From NCBI RefSeq assembly GCF_021044625.1, contig NZ_CP087999.1, forward strand, positions 3,307,001-3,371,000: a stretch of 64,000 nt of DNA, written 5' to 3'. The translations under genes and the position numbers were made by a program. Of this stretch, positions 1 to 10,263 are shown piece by piece. The DNA comes from Geomonas sp. RF6. Its GTDB lineage: Bacteria > Desulfobacterota > Desulfuromonadia > Geobacterales > Geobacteraceae. Below the pieces are notes generated by a model, which saw only the letters and a program-made list of their open reading frames with translations, did not search any database and had not been told where the DNA came from. How positions within the stretch are numbered: the first letter of the stretch is position 1; each line of letters opens with the position of its first letter.

Positions 1-254
1 GCTCACCACGTCTGCACCCGTACTTCTTTGCAAGAGTATCGACAGGTTCCTCGGTTTAGTACTTACGCGCATTCCAGAGCTTTCGTTTCAAAGAGCTTCT
101 TTTGATTTTATTGTATGCTTCCGTTTTGGAATCGTCAATAATTTCGAAAGGGCTCCTTGATACTGTTTTCATTCGGTTTTAAAGGAGCAACTCATCCATA
201 ACTTCATGCTAGACCCTCCGCAGGAAAAAATCAACATTTCTTGGAGGGGGAGAT
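1..254. other. Intergenic, no gene seen
   Basis: AT-richer stretch upstream of pcm. I see no open frame with a ribosome binding site, no tRNA-like fold and no recognisable repeat on either strand. The left edge may be the tail of a flanking intergenic region. Confidence 0.5.
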
Positions 255-284
255 TTTACGGTGACGATGGTAAAATTATATAGT
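255..284 (+). promoter_or_regulatory. Candidate sigma-70 promoter of pcm
   Basis: TTTACG (255-260) and TATAGT (279-284) are separated by 18 bases and lie just before the pcm ribosome binding region. The -10 is good and the -35 only fair. Confidence 0.45.
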
Positions 285-304
285 GTTTATGGGGGGATAA
301 GGAG

Positions 305-958
305 ATGTTCCAGAAAAGGGATCTGTCGGCCAAGAAGGAACTGATGATAGTGCAGCATCTGGTGGCGCGCGGCATCAGGGACGAGGCGGTGCTGCGGGCG
401 ATGCGGGAAGTGCCGAGGGAGGCGTTTGTCGCCGAGGGGATGGAGGCCTTCGCCTACGAGGACTCCCCGCTCCCCATACAGGAGGGGCAGACGATCTCGC
501 AGCCGTACATCGTGGCTTTCATGACCGAGGCGCTGGAGCTTTCCCCGAGCGACCGTGTGCTGGAGATAGGGACCGGCTCCGGGTACGCCGCCGCGATCCT
601 CAGCCGGGTTGTGGGGGAGGTCCACACGGTGGAGCGGATCGGCTTTCTGGCGCAGCAGGCGGCGGTGCGGCTGCGCGAACATCACTTCGACAACGTGATC
701 GTGCACGAGGGTGATGGCACCCTCGGATGGCCGGAGGCTGCGCCGTACGACGCGGTCGTGGTGACGGCGGGCGCCCCTGAGGTGCCGGAGTCGCTGATGC
801 GCCAGCTCGCGCTGAACGGGAGGCTGGTGATCCCGGTGGGGGACGCCCAGCATTACCAGACGCTGGTGCGGGTGCGCCGCGAGACGGAGACGAGGTTTTT
901 GCGGGAGGAGCTTTGCGCGGTGCGCTTTGTCCCTCTTATCGGGAGGGAGGGGTGGTAG
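305..958 (+). CDS. pcm: Protein-L-isoaspartate O-methyltransferase
   Basis: 217 aa, the normal length for this cytoplasmic repair enzyme, which uses S-adenosylmethionine to methylate L-isoaspartyl residues in damaged proteins. The SAM-binding loop EIGTGSGYAAA is near residue 81, the family QTISQPYIVAFM stretch lies before it, and the post-motif GDGTLGWPEAAPYDAVVV region follows. The start is the ATG after GGGGGGATAAGGAG; the AAGGAG is very close to the ATG, so the G-run may be the effective site. The 3' end runs 23 bases into the convergent pseudouridine synthase. In many bacteria pcm sits with surE, but surE is not seen here. Confidence 0.95.
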   Translation: MFQKRDLSAKKELMIVQHLVARGIRDEAVLRAMREVPREAFVAEGMEAFAYEDSPLPIQEGQTISQPYIVAFMTEALELSPSDRVLEIGTGSGYAAAILSRVVGEVHTVERIGFLAQQAAVRLREHHFDNVIVHEGDGTLGWPEAAPYDAVVVTAGAPEVPESLMRQLALNGRLVIPVGDAQHYQTLVRVRRETETRFLREELCAVRFVPLIGREGW

Positions 959-1853
959 CGCGCGGCGCGACCCTCTCCAGCGCCTCCATAAGGTGCGCCG
1001 GGTCTGCCGGGAGAAGCTCGCAACAGAGCGTCACCAGTGCCGCCGGAAGCGGTGCCAGTATTTCCAGCCCTTCCGTTGTCGCGGGGTGGGTGAGGGTGGT
1101 CTTCAGGGAATGGAGGGCGTGCCCGGTGAAGCCGGAGAGGGCCCTCCCGCCGTAGCGCTTGTCCCCGAGAATCGGGTGCTTCACGAGCTTGAAGTGCTGC
1201 CGTATCTGGTGCATCCTCCCTGTCACGGGGTAGACCGCCAGAAGAGCCACATCTTCCCCCTGCAGCAGACGCAGATAACGGGTCTGCGACTCCTTTCCGT
1301 CCAGCGGGGCGTCGATGACGTCCTCCTCCTTCACACTCCCTTCCACGAGGGCGAGATAGAGTTTCCCCAGACCCTCTTCCTTCACCATCCTGCCGAACAT
1401 CCCTGCTGCGACTGCGTTCTTGGCCATGATGATGGCGCCCGAAGTCCCCTTGTCGAGACGGTTTACCGGCCTAAGCTTTCCGGGTGCACCGTCCCGCTCG
1501 GCCAGAAACCGTTCGCCCGCCTCCACGAGGTTCGGCTCGCTGGAGTCCTCCGTGCGGTGCACCGAGAGCCCCGGAGCCTTGTTGAAGGAGACGATCCAGG
1601 TGTCCTCGAAGAGGATTTCCAAGGGCGGGGTCCGTGTGGCCAGGAAGGCAGCGGTCTTCGCGCTCTCCTTCAGCGTCACCACGTCGCCTGAGCGCACGGT
1701 ATATGCCGCGTCAGCCGGTGCGCCGTTGATCTTCAGGTGCCCGGCGGTGAGGAGCTTCTTGAGGTAGGAGTGGGGAGCCTTCGGCAGCAGGTTGCGCAGA
1801 AAGGAGTCGGCCCTGCGGAAATGGTCTTTCGTCTCGATCTGATAGGTAAGCAT
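936..1853 (-). CDS. RluA-family pseudouridine synthase
   Basis: 305 aa. An N-terminal S4-like RNA-binding segment (PHSYLKKLLTAGHLKINGAPA) is followed by the RluA catalytic domain with the family motif RPVNRLDKGTSGAIIMAK, whose Asp is the catalytic residue, and the GRMHQIRQHF block typical of RluC/RluD. It would convert specific uridines of rRNA to pseudouridine; the exact target cannot be told from sequence. I chose the ATG at 1853 (MLTYQIETKD). An upstream TTG would add 12 unlikely residues. It is convergent with pcm, the tails overlapping by 23 bases. Confidence 0.88.
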   Translation of the reverse strand: MLTYQIETKDHFRRADSFLRNLLPKAPHSYLKKLLTAGHLKINGAPADAAYTVRSGDVVTLKESAKTAAFLATRTPPLEILFEDTWIVSFNKAPGLSVHRTEDSSEPNLVEAGERFLAERDGAPGKLRPVNRLDKGTSGAIIMAKNAVAAGMFGRMVKEEGLGKLYLALVEGSVKEEDVIDAPLDGKESQTRYLRLLQGEDVALLAVYPVTGRMHQIRQHFKLVKHPILGDKRYGGRALSGFTGHALHSLKTTLTHPATTEGLEILAPLPAALVTLCCELLPADPAHLMEALERVAPRATTPPSR

Positions 1854-1967
1854 GGCAGGGAGTATACTCTCATGAAAGAGGGGGCGCAAGGTATGTTTCG
1901 ACGAGTGCCGTCCCTTTCCCTCCTCCGCGAAAAGGGGAGGGAAGGGGCGCGGGAGTGGAAGCGCCGG

Positions 1968-2132
1968 CTACAGCTTTACATCGCCGCCGTCGCCCAGATA
2001 GTCTATGTCGGGGAGCAGGACGATGTCGCAGACACGCCCGGGGTCCTTCGCCTTGGCGCCGCAGATGCCGCACTTTACCGTCGGCTCGACAGCGAGCTGG
2101 TGGACGAGCTCCTTCTCGCTGGTGCATGCCAT
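1968..2132 (-). CDS. Small CxxC protein, unknown function
   Basis: A 54-residue frame starting MACTSEKELVHQ and ending GDGGDVKL. The start is supported by a strong GGGAGGA nine bases upstream of the ATG. It carries one CGIC pair around residues 21-24 plus two further cysteines, which would suit a small metal site, but a zinc ribbon normally needs two CxxC knuckles, so metal binding is only a guess. No homologous family is recognised. It stands alone, upstream of the pseudouridine synthase and in the same direction. Confidence 0.6.
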   Translation of the reverse strand: MACTSEKELVHQLAVEPTVKCGICGAKAKDPGRVCDIVLLPDIDYLGDGGDVKL

Positions 2133-2254
2133 AGTCTTATGTCCTCCCTTGGCGGGAACGTTCACATTCCTCTTCAAGTATAGTGGGAAAAGGGGGGCAA
2201 TACACGGAGGTTTGTGCTGGCCGCGGCGGTGCGGGGGGGAAGTCACTCCTACCT

Positions 2255-2390
2255 CGTTCCCAAGGTCCACCTTGGGAACGCACTTGTGTGCCAAGCTCCA
2301 GCTTTGCCTCCGCGTCAGCGGTTACATGAAGCAGGGTGGGGAGGCGGAGCCTCCCGGGCAAGCGCGTTCCCAAGCTGGAGCTTGGGAACG
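2255..2390 (+). repeat. Multi-hairpin dispersed repeat, copy A
   Basis: Begins with the palindrome CGTTCCCAAGGTCcaCCTTGGGAACG type, contains inner hairpins CAAGCTCCAGCTTTG and GGCGGAGCCTCCCGGGC, and ends with CCCAAGCTGGAGCTTGGG. Same architecture and orientation as the copies at 27666, 34885 and 39042. No coding potential. Confidence 0.8.
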
Positions 2391-2424
2391 AGTGGTCTGG
2401 TTCTTTTCCGGTGGCCACAAAAAA

Positions 2425-2451
2425 AGGCGCGTCCCTTCCGGGCGCGCCTTT
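2425..2451 (-). terminator. Rho-independent terminator of the chemotaxis receptor gene
   Basis: On the minus strand AAAGGCGCGC...GCGCGCC-type hairpin (GGCGCG arms around CCCGGAAGGGA) followed by TTTTTTTG, starting about 25 bases after the receptor stop codon. Confidence 0.8.
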
Positions 2452-2473
2452 CTGAGTCGCCAATCGATCCGCC

Positions 2474-4099
2474 TCAGACCTTGAACTGCCCCACCAGCTG
2501 CTGCAGCTCTTCGCTCAGGCGGGAGAGCTGGTTTGCCGCGAGTGCCGATTCCTGCGCGCCCTGCGCCGTCTGCTGCACCCCGTCGGTGATCTGGTGCACG
2601 TTGGTGGAGATCTCGGTGCTGGTGGTGGTCTGCTGCTCCGCGGCAGTGGCGATCTGGCTCACCTGGGTGCTCACCGAGCCGACCTGCTCCAGTATTTCCT
2701 GGATCGCCGCTCCTGATTTGGCCGCTTCGTTCGTTCCTTCCTCCACCTGCTGCACCCCCTGCTCCATAGCTGCCACGGCGCCCTTCGTCTCCGTCTGGAT
2801 CGCCTTGATCATCTCCCCGATCTCCCGCGTCGCCTTCGTGGTCCGCTCGGCAAGAGCCCGCACCTCGTCCGCTACCACCGCAAAGCCGCGCCCCTGCTCC
2901 CCGGCGCGGGCCGCCTCGATCGCGGCGTTGAGGGCGAGGAGGTTCGTCTGGTCCGCGATGTCCTCGATCGTCCCGATTATCGTGCCGATCTGGTCGCTGC
3001 GGGCGCCGAGACTCTCGACGGTCTGCGCAGTTTCGCGCACCGTCGCCGCAATCCGCCCCATTACCTCCACAGTCTTGTCCATGACAAATGACCCCCTCTG
3101 CGCCGCTTCGTTCGCCTGCTGCGCCCCTTCGGCCGCCATCTGGCAGTTCTGTGCGATCTCGGCGGCGGTGGTTGCCATCTCCTCGCCGGCCGTGGCGACA
3201 GTACCTGTTTGCCCGGCAACGACCTCTATGCCGGTCGCCATCTGCTCGGAGGTGGAGTAAAGGGTGCTTGCGGCGTTGGCGACCTCCCGAGTCGTCTGCG
3301 ACACCCGGGTGATGGTGCCGTGCAAGGTCTCCAGGAAGGTGTTGAAGGCGGAGATCGCCTCTCCCAGTTCGTCCTGCCGTGACATTGTGATCGAGCGGGT
3401 CAGGTCCCCCTCGCCGGAGCTCATCTCCTTGAAGACGCGCACCATCTCCGCGATCGGCGCGGTTATGCTCCTGGTTATGAGGGCGCCGACGGCGCATGCG
3501 ACAACTATCGCGATAACTACAACGGCGAGTACGGCATTCCTGGCGTTGGCGTACGAATCCTCAGACTGGCGGAAGGAGAGCTCGGCCTGCTCTTTCTGGT
3601 ACGCGGACATCTCCTCGAACGCCTTGGCGACCGCGGCGTTGCGGCGGGCTCCCTCATCCTGGAGGAGTTGCAGGGCCTCCTCCCCCTTTCCTGCCCCGGC
3701 GAGTTGCACCGCCCTGTCGTTCGCTGCTGCCGCAGGGTGCAGCGCGGTGCGCATCTTCTGCAGGAGCTCGATCCCCTTCGGCCGCTTCTCCCCGCTCTCC
3801 AGCGCCTTCAGCGCCTCGCGGTACTTCGCCCGCGCCCCCTGTACCTTTTCCCGTTCGCGCAGCTGCGCCAGGTGGTCCGGCGCCTTCACGGCGGCATCCA
3901 CGCTCCTCAGTACGTTTTGCAGCTGCGCCATGGCGTCGCTTGCGGCCGCGACCCTGAGTGCGCTCGCCCTGACCGCGGTGCTCCCCGACTTCTGCACCGT
4001 CGCCAGCGCCGAGAGACATACCAGCGCCATGACCGCCAGGAGCAGTACCATCCCTCCGAATCCTGCAGCCAGCCTGAAACCTATACTCGCCTTTTTCAT
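2474..4099 (-). CDS. Methyl-accepting chemotaxis protein
   Basis: 541 aa inner-membrane receptor. A first membrane helix spans about residues 10-33, a roughly 150-residue helical periplasmic domain resembling a four-helix bundle follows, and the second helix lies near 190-210. A HAMP linker starts at ITRSITAPI. The cytoplasmic signalling hairpin has the conserved tip ([20 protein letters not shown], then [18 protein letters not shown]), which binds CheA/CheW. The C-terminus ends LVGQFKV, with no CheR-tethering pentapeptide. The ligand is unknown. A GGAGG site precedes the ATG and a FliA-type promoter lies upstream, so it is probably expressed with the motility regulon. Confidence 0.95.
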   Translation of the reverse strand: MKKASIGFRLAAGFGGMVLLLAVMALVCLSALATVQKSGSTAVRASALRVAAASDAMAQLQNVLRSVDAAVKAPDHLAQLREREKVQGARAKYREALKALESGEKRPKGIELLQKMRTALHPAAAANDRAVQLAGAGKGEEALQLLQDEGARRNAAVAKAFEEMSAYQKEQAELSFRQSEDSYANARNAVLAVVVIAIVVACAVGALITRSITAPIAEMVRVFKEMSSGEGDLTRSITMSRQDELGEAISAFNTFLETLHGTITRVSQTTREVANAASTLYSTSEQMATGIEVVAGQTGTVATAGEEMATTAAEIAQNCQMAAEGAQQANEAAQRGSFVMDKTVEVMGRIAATVRETAQTVESLGARSDQIGTIIGTIEDIADQTNLLALNAAIEAARAGEQGRGFAVVADEVRALAERTTKATREIGEMIKAIQTETKGAVAAMEQGVQQVEEGTNEAAKSGAAIQEILEQVGSVSTQVSQIATAAEQQTTTSTEISTNVHQITDGVQQTAQGAQESALAANQLSRLSEELQQLVGQFKV

Positions 4100-4136
4100 G
4101 TGACGATCCTCCCGCAGAGCGTTGACGAATTGCCGA

Positions 4137-4171
4137 TAGTACAGATATCGGCAGAGCCGGAAGATTCTTAA
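4137..4171 (-). promoter_or_regulatory. Sigma-28 (FliA)-type promoter of the chemotaxis receptor
   Basis: On the minus strand TTAA (4171-4168), 15 bases, then GCCGATAT (4152-4145). This matches the enterobacterial TAAA-N15-GCCGATAA pattern with one change in each box. The implied start is near 4137, giving a leader of about 38 bases that contains the GGAGG site. Confidence 0.65.
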
Positions 4172-4275
4172 GGTGAATTAATGATGCTGATGATTAGAAA
4201 ATGGAGCTGCGGATGAAGAAGCCAAAAAGGGGGGACGGGGAAAGCGGTGCAGCGGGGGAGGGGGTGCTATGATGT

Positions 4276-4305
4276 GCGGGAGCCCCCGGTGAACGGGGCT
4301 CCCGC
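4276..4305 (-). terminator. Hairpin downstream of enolase
   Basis: Perfect 11-bp stem GCGGGAGCCCC / GGGGCTCCCGC just after the enolase stop codon. There is no T-run, so it may stabilise the 3' end rather than terminate on its own. Confidence 0.55.
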
Positions 4306-4315
4306 GATGGAAAAG

Positions 4316-5698
<1,383 letters not shown>

Positions 5699-5782
5699 TT
5701 ATCGGTAAGGTTTCCTTAACGAGTAACGCCACGGGCGCAGGTCCCGTGACGGGGCGCACCCCGGCATTGTCATTGGTTTCCG

Positions 5783-5812
5783 TTGACAGTTCTTCCCGAA
5801 AAGGACTATATT
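5783..5812 (+). promoter_or_regulatory. Strong sigma-70 promoter of the pgpH operon
   Basis: Consensus TTGACA (5783-5788), 18-base spacer, TATATT (5807-5812). Predicted start near 5820, about 54 bases before the pgpH start codon. It likely drives at least pgpH-ybeY and perhaps the genes through lnt and prfB. Confidence 0.75.
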
Positions 5813-5873
5813 CTGCTCTTGTTTGCCCAATCTCCCAGCTACTGGTTAAATCCAGGGGAAACCATATACTCTA

Positions 5874-8243
5874 ATGCCCACCGAAAGCGGCGATAAACAA
5901 AAAAAACAAAAGAGCCCGCTTCTGAGGGTATGCGGCACCTGTCTCGATTCGATGGCGGCAGGTCTCTCCGCTGAGAGGAACCAGAAACGGACCCGCGTCC
6001 TGCTTCTCTTCTTCACCGCCGCATTCCTCGCCCTCCTCATCATTCCCAGCCCGCATTTCATGGCAGTGAGCTACCGGGAAGGGGACATTGCCACCTCCGA
6101 TATCCGTGCGACGCAAGACTACCTCATCGAGGACATGCTCCTCACCGAGAAGAAGCGTGCCGAGGCGGAGGGTGCGGCTCCCTACGTGTACACCCTCGAC
6201 GCCAACGCCGCGCTGGAGGTGCCGCGCCGCCTCGAGAAGGCGTTTGCGCAGGTGCAGGGGGGGGCGGGGCGCGACGTCGTCTCGAAGACCCTCGGGGTGG
6301 AACTGCGCGACCGTGAATTCCTCTCCTTGGCCCGGGTGAAGGAGCAGCGCGCCTTCCTCTCGGCGGTGAGCCAGAACCTCGCGCCCCTCTACCGGCAGCG
6401 CATCGTGGCGGACAGCGAGGACTTCGCGAAGGACCGCACCCACGGCATCCTCGTCATGAGCGCCGGAAGCAGGCAGGAACTCGCCGGAGGGGACTACTCC
6501 TCCGTCATCGGGGTTGCCGAGGCGAGAAAGGAGCTCTCCAGGGCACGGCTCCTGAACGCCGGAGCCAATCCGCGGGAGCTGGAGATCCTGAAGGGGGTCG
6601 TGGTGCGGATGATCACCCCGAGCCTGACGCTGGACCGTGACCGCACCGACGAAAAGAAGGTTGAGGCGCGCGATGCGGTGCGCCCGGTCCTTTTCAAGAT
6701 GCAGCGCGGCGAGATGATCGTCAGGGTAGGGGAGCGGATCTCCTCGGAGCAGGCGCTGAAGCTGGAAAAGATATTCACCTCCCGCTCATATTCGCCGCTG
6801 GTGACCTGGATCGGCATCTTCGGGCTCGTCCTCGTCCTGAGTTACCTCCCGTACCGCTTCGCGCGGAAAAATATCAGGAAATTCAACCCCTCCAACAAGG
6901 ACCTCCTCTTTCTGGCGGTCCTCAGCATGGCGAACTTTGCGGCGCTGAAGTTCGCCTTCGCCGTCTCCACGGTCCTCGGCGGGCTCTTCCCTGCGGTGGA
7001 GACCGCGGGATATTTCTACCTCTTCCCTTTCGCCGCGAGTGTCATCCTCGTGCGCATCATCATCAACTCGGAGGTCGCGCTCGTCTACTGCGCGGTGACC
7101 GCCCCTCTCATCGGGATCATGTTCAACGGCAGCGTGCAGGTCGTCGTGTACGCGCTTCTTGGGGGGATCGTCGGGGCCCACGGCGTGCGCCAGTGCAAGG
7201 AGCGCGGCACGATCTACACCGCGGGGCTGAAGGTGAGCGTGGTGAACGTGGCGGTGGCGCTCTGCTTCAACATCTACGGCGAGACCCCCATCTCCATGCA
7301 GGCGGTGTACTGCGTCGTCTTCGCCTTCGCCGGCGGCATCCTGAATGCCCTTTACGTCTCCGGGATGGTGCCGCTCGTGGAGACGGTCTTCCAGTACACC
7401 ACCGACGTGAAGCTCCTCGAGCTCTCGAACCTCAACTCGCCGCTCCTGCGCGAGCTCATGGTGCGCGCTCCGGGGACGTACCACCACTCCATGCTGGTGG
7501 GAAGCCTCGTGGAGGCGGGGGCCGAGGCGATCAACGCGAACCCGCTTCTGGCCCGCGTCGCCGCCTATTACCACGATGTTGGGAAGCTGAAAAAGCCGCT
7601 GTACTTCATCGAGAACATTCGCGCCGGCGACAACAAGCACGACAAGCTCTCCCCGAGCATGAGCGCCCTCATCCTCATCTCCCATGTGAAGGAAGGGGTG
7701 GAGCTCGCCCGGGAAAACAGGCTCGGCCTCCCCATCATCGACATCATCCGGCAGTCGCACGGCACCTCCCTCATCTCCTACTTCTACAAGAAGGCGAAGG
7801 GGCTGGAACACCCGGGGGCGCCGAGCTCGGTGGAGGAGCGTGACTTCCGCTACCCCGGGCCGAAGCCGCAGACCCGCGAGGCGGGGCTCGTGCTTCTCGC
7901 CGACTGCGTGGAGGCCGCCTCCCGCACCCTCACCGACCCGACGCCGGCGCGCATCCAGGGGATGGTGCAAAAGATCATCAACAACATCTTCATCGACGGC
8001 CAGCTCGACGAGTGCGAGCTGACGCTGAAGAACCTGCACGAGATCGCGAAGAGTTTCAACCAGATACTTGCCGGGATCTACCACCACCGGATCGACTATC
8101 CGGAGCCTGCCTACAAGGAGAAGTCAGTTGCCAAGAAGCCCGCAGAGGATCACGATAGCGAACCGGCAAAGGCGGAGGCCGGTGCCGTCGAGCCAGTTGC
8201 GAAAGGTGGCACAGAGGATATTAAGCGCCTTGGGATGTCCTGA
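5874..8243 (+). CDS. pgpH: 7TM-HD family phosphohydrolase, PgpH/YqfF type
   Basis: 789 aa. A first membrane helix at about residues 41-63 precedes a large extracytoplasmic 7TMR-HDED domain; seven membrane helices span about 300-480; and a cytoplasmic HD domain follows, with YHHSMLVGSLVEAGAEAI and YYHDVGKLKKPLYF (His567-Asp568). Family members characterised in Listeria and Bacillus hydrolyse cyclic di-AMP, so a c-di-AMP phosphodiesterase role is inferred, not shown; no c-di-AMP cyclase gene is in the window. It starts at the ATG at 5874, with only a weak AGGGGA upstream. The last 116 bases overlap ybeY. Confidence 0.9.
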   Translation: MPTESGDKQKKQKSPLLRVCGTCLDSMAAGLSAERNQKRTRVLLLFFTAAFLALLIIPSPHFMAVSYREGDIATSDIRATQDYLIEDMLLTEKKRAEAEGAAPYVYTLDANAALEVPRRLEKAFAQVQGGAGRDVVSKTLGVELRDREFLSLARVKEQRAFLSAVSQNLAPLYRQRIVADSEDFAKDRTHGILVMSAGSRQELAGGDYSSVIGVAEARKELSRARLLNAGANPRELEILKGVVVRMITPSLTLDRDRTDEKKVEARDAVRPVLFKMQRGEMIVRVGERISSEQALKLEKIFTSRSYSPLVTWIGIFGLVLVLSYLPYRFARKNIRKFNPSNKDLLFLAVLSMANFAALKFAFAVSTVLGGLFPAVETAGYFYLFPFAASVILVRIIINSEVALVYCAVTAPLIGIMFNGSVQVVVYALLGGIVGAHGVRQCKERGTIYTAGLKVSVVNVAVALCFNIYGETPISMQAVYCVVFAFAGGILNALYVSGMVPLVETVFQYTTDVKLLELSNLNSPLLRELMVRAPGTYHHSMLVGSLVEAGAEAINANPLLARVAAYYHDVGKLKKPLYFIENIRAGDNKHDKLSPSMSALILISHVKEGVELARENRLGLPIIDIIRQSHGTSLISYFYKKAKGLEHPGAPSSVEERDFRYPGPKPQTREAGLVLLADCVEAASRTLTDPTPARIQGMVQKIINNIFIDGQLDECELTLKNLHEIAKSFNQILAGIYHHRIDYPEPAYKEKSVAKKPAEDHDSEPAKAEAGAVEPVAKGGTEDIKRLGMS

Positions 8244-8595
8244 CGCGGAGCTCTCCGTGACCCTCACCGGGGACCGGGGGATCCGCATCCTGAACCGCGA
8301 GTACCTCGGCCGGGACAAGACCACCAACGTGATCTCCTTTGCCATGCAGGAAGGTGAGTTCGGCGCCGTGAACCCGGACGTGCTCGGGGACGTGATCATC
8401 TGCGTCGACACCGCCGCCCGCGAGGCGGAGGAGGCCGACGAGAGCTTCTTTGGGCGCGTCGCCTTTCTCCTTTTGCACGGCATCCTGCACATCACCGGCT
8501 ACGACCATGAGCGAAGCGGCGAGGCGGAGGCCGCCAGGATGGAGGAGGCGGAGGCCCGCATCTTCGGGATACTGAAGGAGGAAGGGCTTGTCTAG
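8128..8595 (+). CDS. ybeY: Endoribonuclease YbeY
   Basis: 155 aa zinc-dependent RNase involved in rRNA maturation and ribosome quality control. The C-terminal metal motif HGILHITGYDHE begins at His117, and the family segment GRDKTTNVISF precedes it. I place the start at TTG 8128, seven bases after a clear AAGGAG; this gives the usual length (MPRSPQRITIANRQ) and removes 20 out-of-family residues. The start lies inside pgpH, an overlap of 116 bases, and implies translational coupling. The pgpH-ybeY order is conserved in many bacteria. Confidence 0.93.
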   Translation: MPRSPQRITIANRQRRRPVPSSQLRKVAQRILSALGCPDAELSVTLTGDRGIRILNREYLGRDKTTNVISFAMQEGEFGAVNPDVLGDVIICVDTAAREAEEADESFFGRVAFLLLHGILHITGYDHERSGEAEAARMEEAEARIFGILKEEGLV

Positions 8596-8622
8596 TCCGC
8601 TGGCGGCACAGGAGAGGGGACG

Positions 8623-9330
8623 GTGAAGCCGACCCGCTTCATAGACTCGGTGAATTGCGCCATCGAGGGGATCCTCTACGCCGCGCGGACGCAGAAGCAC
8701 ATGCGCAAGCACTTCCTGACCGCGCTGGTGGTGCTCCTGGCCGCCCTTTTCCTGAAGGTCAGCGTCGCCGAGTTCACACTCCTTGCCCTCTCCGTCTCCT
8801 TCGTCCTCTTTGCCGAGCTGCTGAACACGGCGGTGGAGGTGGCGGTGGACATGATCTCGCCGGAGTACCACCCGATGGCGAAGATCGCCAAGGATGTGGC
8901 GGCCGGAGCGGTCCTCGTCGCCTCTTTCGGGACGGCGGTGACAGGGTACCTGATACTTTCGCGGTACATCTTTCCGATCTACAAGAGGTTTCTCGTCATG
9001 CTAGGACCGAGCTCCGACATCGCCACGCTCGTGGCGGTAATCCTCGTGCTGATCGCGGTGATCATCATGAAGGCGGTCACCGGGAAGGGGGAGCCGCTGA
9101 GAGGGGGGGTGCCGAGCGGGCACGCCGCGGTCGCCTTTTCCATCGCGACCGCCGTCTCCCTGAACACCGAGGACCCGCTGATATCCCTTCTGAGCATCAC
9201 GCTCGCGGTGATGGTGAGCCATTCCCGCCTCCTTCTGAACATCCACACCCTTCGGGAGGTGGTGTTCGGGGCGGCCACCGGGACGACCCTCACCCTCGCG
9301 GTGATCTTTCTTTTCCGCGCGGTGGAGTAA
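8623..9330 (+). CDS. Fused diacylglycerol/undecaprenol kinase and PAP2 phosphatase
   Basis: 235 aa membrane protein. Residues 1-115 are a DgkA-type lipid kinase: three helices with ELLNTAVEVAVD and the EYHPMAKIAKDVAAGAVL signature. The C-terminal half has all PAP2 phosphatase motifs: KAVTGKGEPLRGG, PSGH and SRLLLNIH. The two activities are opposite (phosphorylating a lipid alcohol, removing a phosphate), and in the undecaprenol cycle they could work together to recycle the cell-wall carrier lipid; that substrate is inferred. GTG start with GGAGAGGGG upstream. Part of the pgpH-to-prfB run. Confidence 0.85.
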   Translation: MKPTRFIDSVNCAIEGILYAARTQKHMRKHFLTALVVLLAALFLKVSVAEFTLLALSVSFVLFAELLNTAVEVAVDMISPEYHPMAKIAKDVAAGAVLVASFGTAVTGYLILSRYIFPIYKRFLVMLGPSSDIATLVAVILVLIAVIIMKAVTGKGEPLRGGVPSGHAAVAFSIATAVSLNTEDPLISLLSITLAVMVSHSRLLLNIHTLREVVFGAATGTTLTLAVIFLFRAVE

Positions 9331-9411
9331 CCGGAAGAACAATTCGCAGTCGGAGACACCGGCCGACCGCCTGAAAGGGGGGCGGACCGGAGATCTCGTC
9401 AGGAGAAAAGG

Positions 9412-10263
9412 TTGGAAGAGGAGACAGGTAAAAAGGGGCAAGGGCTCATCGAGGCGCTGGGGAGGTTTCTCTCCGGGAAGAGGCGCTTCACGGAGGCCGA
9501 GTTTCAGGAGATGATCGACGCCGGTGAAGAGGAGGGGGTCCTCAACGAGGAGGAGAACGCCATGATCCGCTCCATCCTCACCCTCGGCGACACCGTCGTG
9601 CGGGAGATCATGCTTTCGCGCACCGAGATGGCCTGCGTCTCGGTGGAGGCGGGGATCGGCGAGGCGATAGAGGCGATAAACGCCTGCGGCCACTCGCGCC
9701 TCCCGGTGTACCAGGGGACGGTGGACAACGTCGTCGGGATCCTCTATGCGAAGGACCTCCTGCGCTACTGGGGGGATTCCACGCTCGAGCTCAGAAAGAT
9801 CATGCGCTCCCCCTTCTTCGTCCCGGAGACGAAAAACCTGGAGGAGCTCCTGCACGACTTCAAGAAAAAGCGGGTGCACCTCGCCGTCGTCATCGACGAG
9901 TACGGCGGCACCTCCGGCCTCGTGACCATCGAGGATCTCCTGGAGCAGATCGTGGGGGACATCCAGGACGAGTACGACCTGGAGGAGGAGCGCCTCGTCC
10001 AGGAGTCGGAGAGCGCGGCCGTCGTCGACGGGCGCCTCCCCATAGAGGAACTGGAGGAGCACTTCGACGTCACGGTGGAGCGGGAGAAATTCGAGACGGT
10101 GGGTGGGCTCATCTTTCACCTTACCGGGCGCATTCCGGACGTCGGCGAGGTCGTGCAATGCGGCGTGCTGACCCTCACCGTGCTGGAGGCGGACGACCGC
10201 CGCATCGCCAAGGTGCGCATCGAGAAGCGCCCGGAGGCCGGTGAGGAGACGGAGTCCGCGTGA
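9412..10263 (+). CDS. HlyC/CorC-family CBS-domain protein
   Basis: 283 aa. An N-terminal acidic segment ([18 protein letters not shown]) precedes two CBS repeats (starting near [12 protein letters not shown] and [12 protein letters not shown], ending [23 protein letters not shown]) and a C-terminal CorC_HlyC transporter-associated domain (from [11 protein letters not shown]). It lacks the DUF21 membrane domain, as E. coli CorC/YbeX does. Members are linked to magnesium/cobalt efflux and ribosome homeostasis. TTG start after AGGAG. The stop overlaps the lnt start in GTGA, so translation is coupled; the ybeY-corC-lnt order matches the E. coli neighbourhood. Confidence 0.88.
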   Translation: MEEETGKKGQGLIEALGRFLSGKRRFTEAEFQEMIDAGEEEGVLNEEENAMIRSILTLGDTVVREIMLSRTEMACVSVEAGIGEAIEAINACGHSRLPVYQGTVDNVVGILYAKDLLRYWGDSTLELRKIMRSPFFVPETKNLEELLHDFKKKRVHLAVVIDEYGGTSGLVTIEDLLEQIVGDIQDEYDLEEERLVQESESAAVVDGRLPIEELEEHFDVTVEREKFETVGGLIFHLTGRIPDVGEVVQCGVLTLTVLEADDRRIAKVRIEKRPEAGEETESA

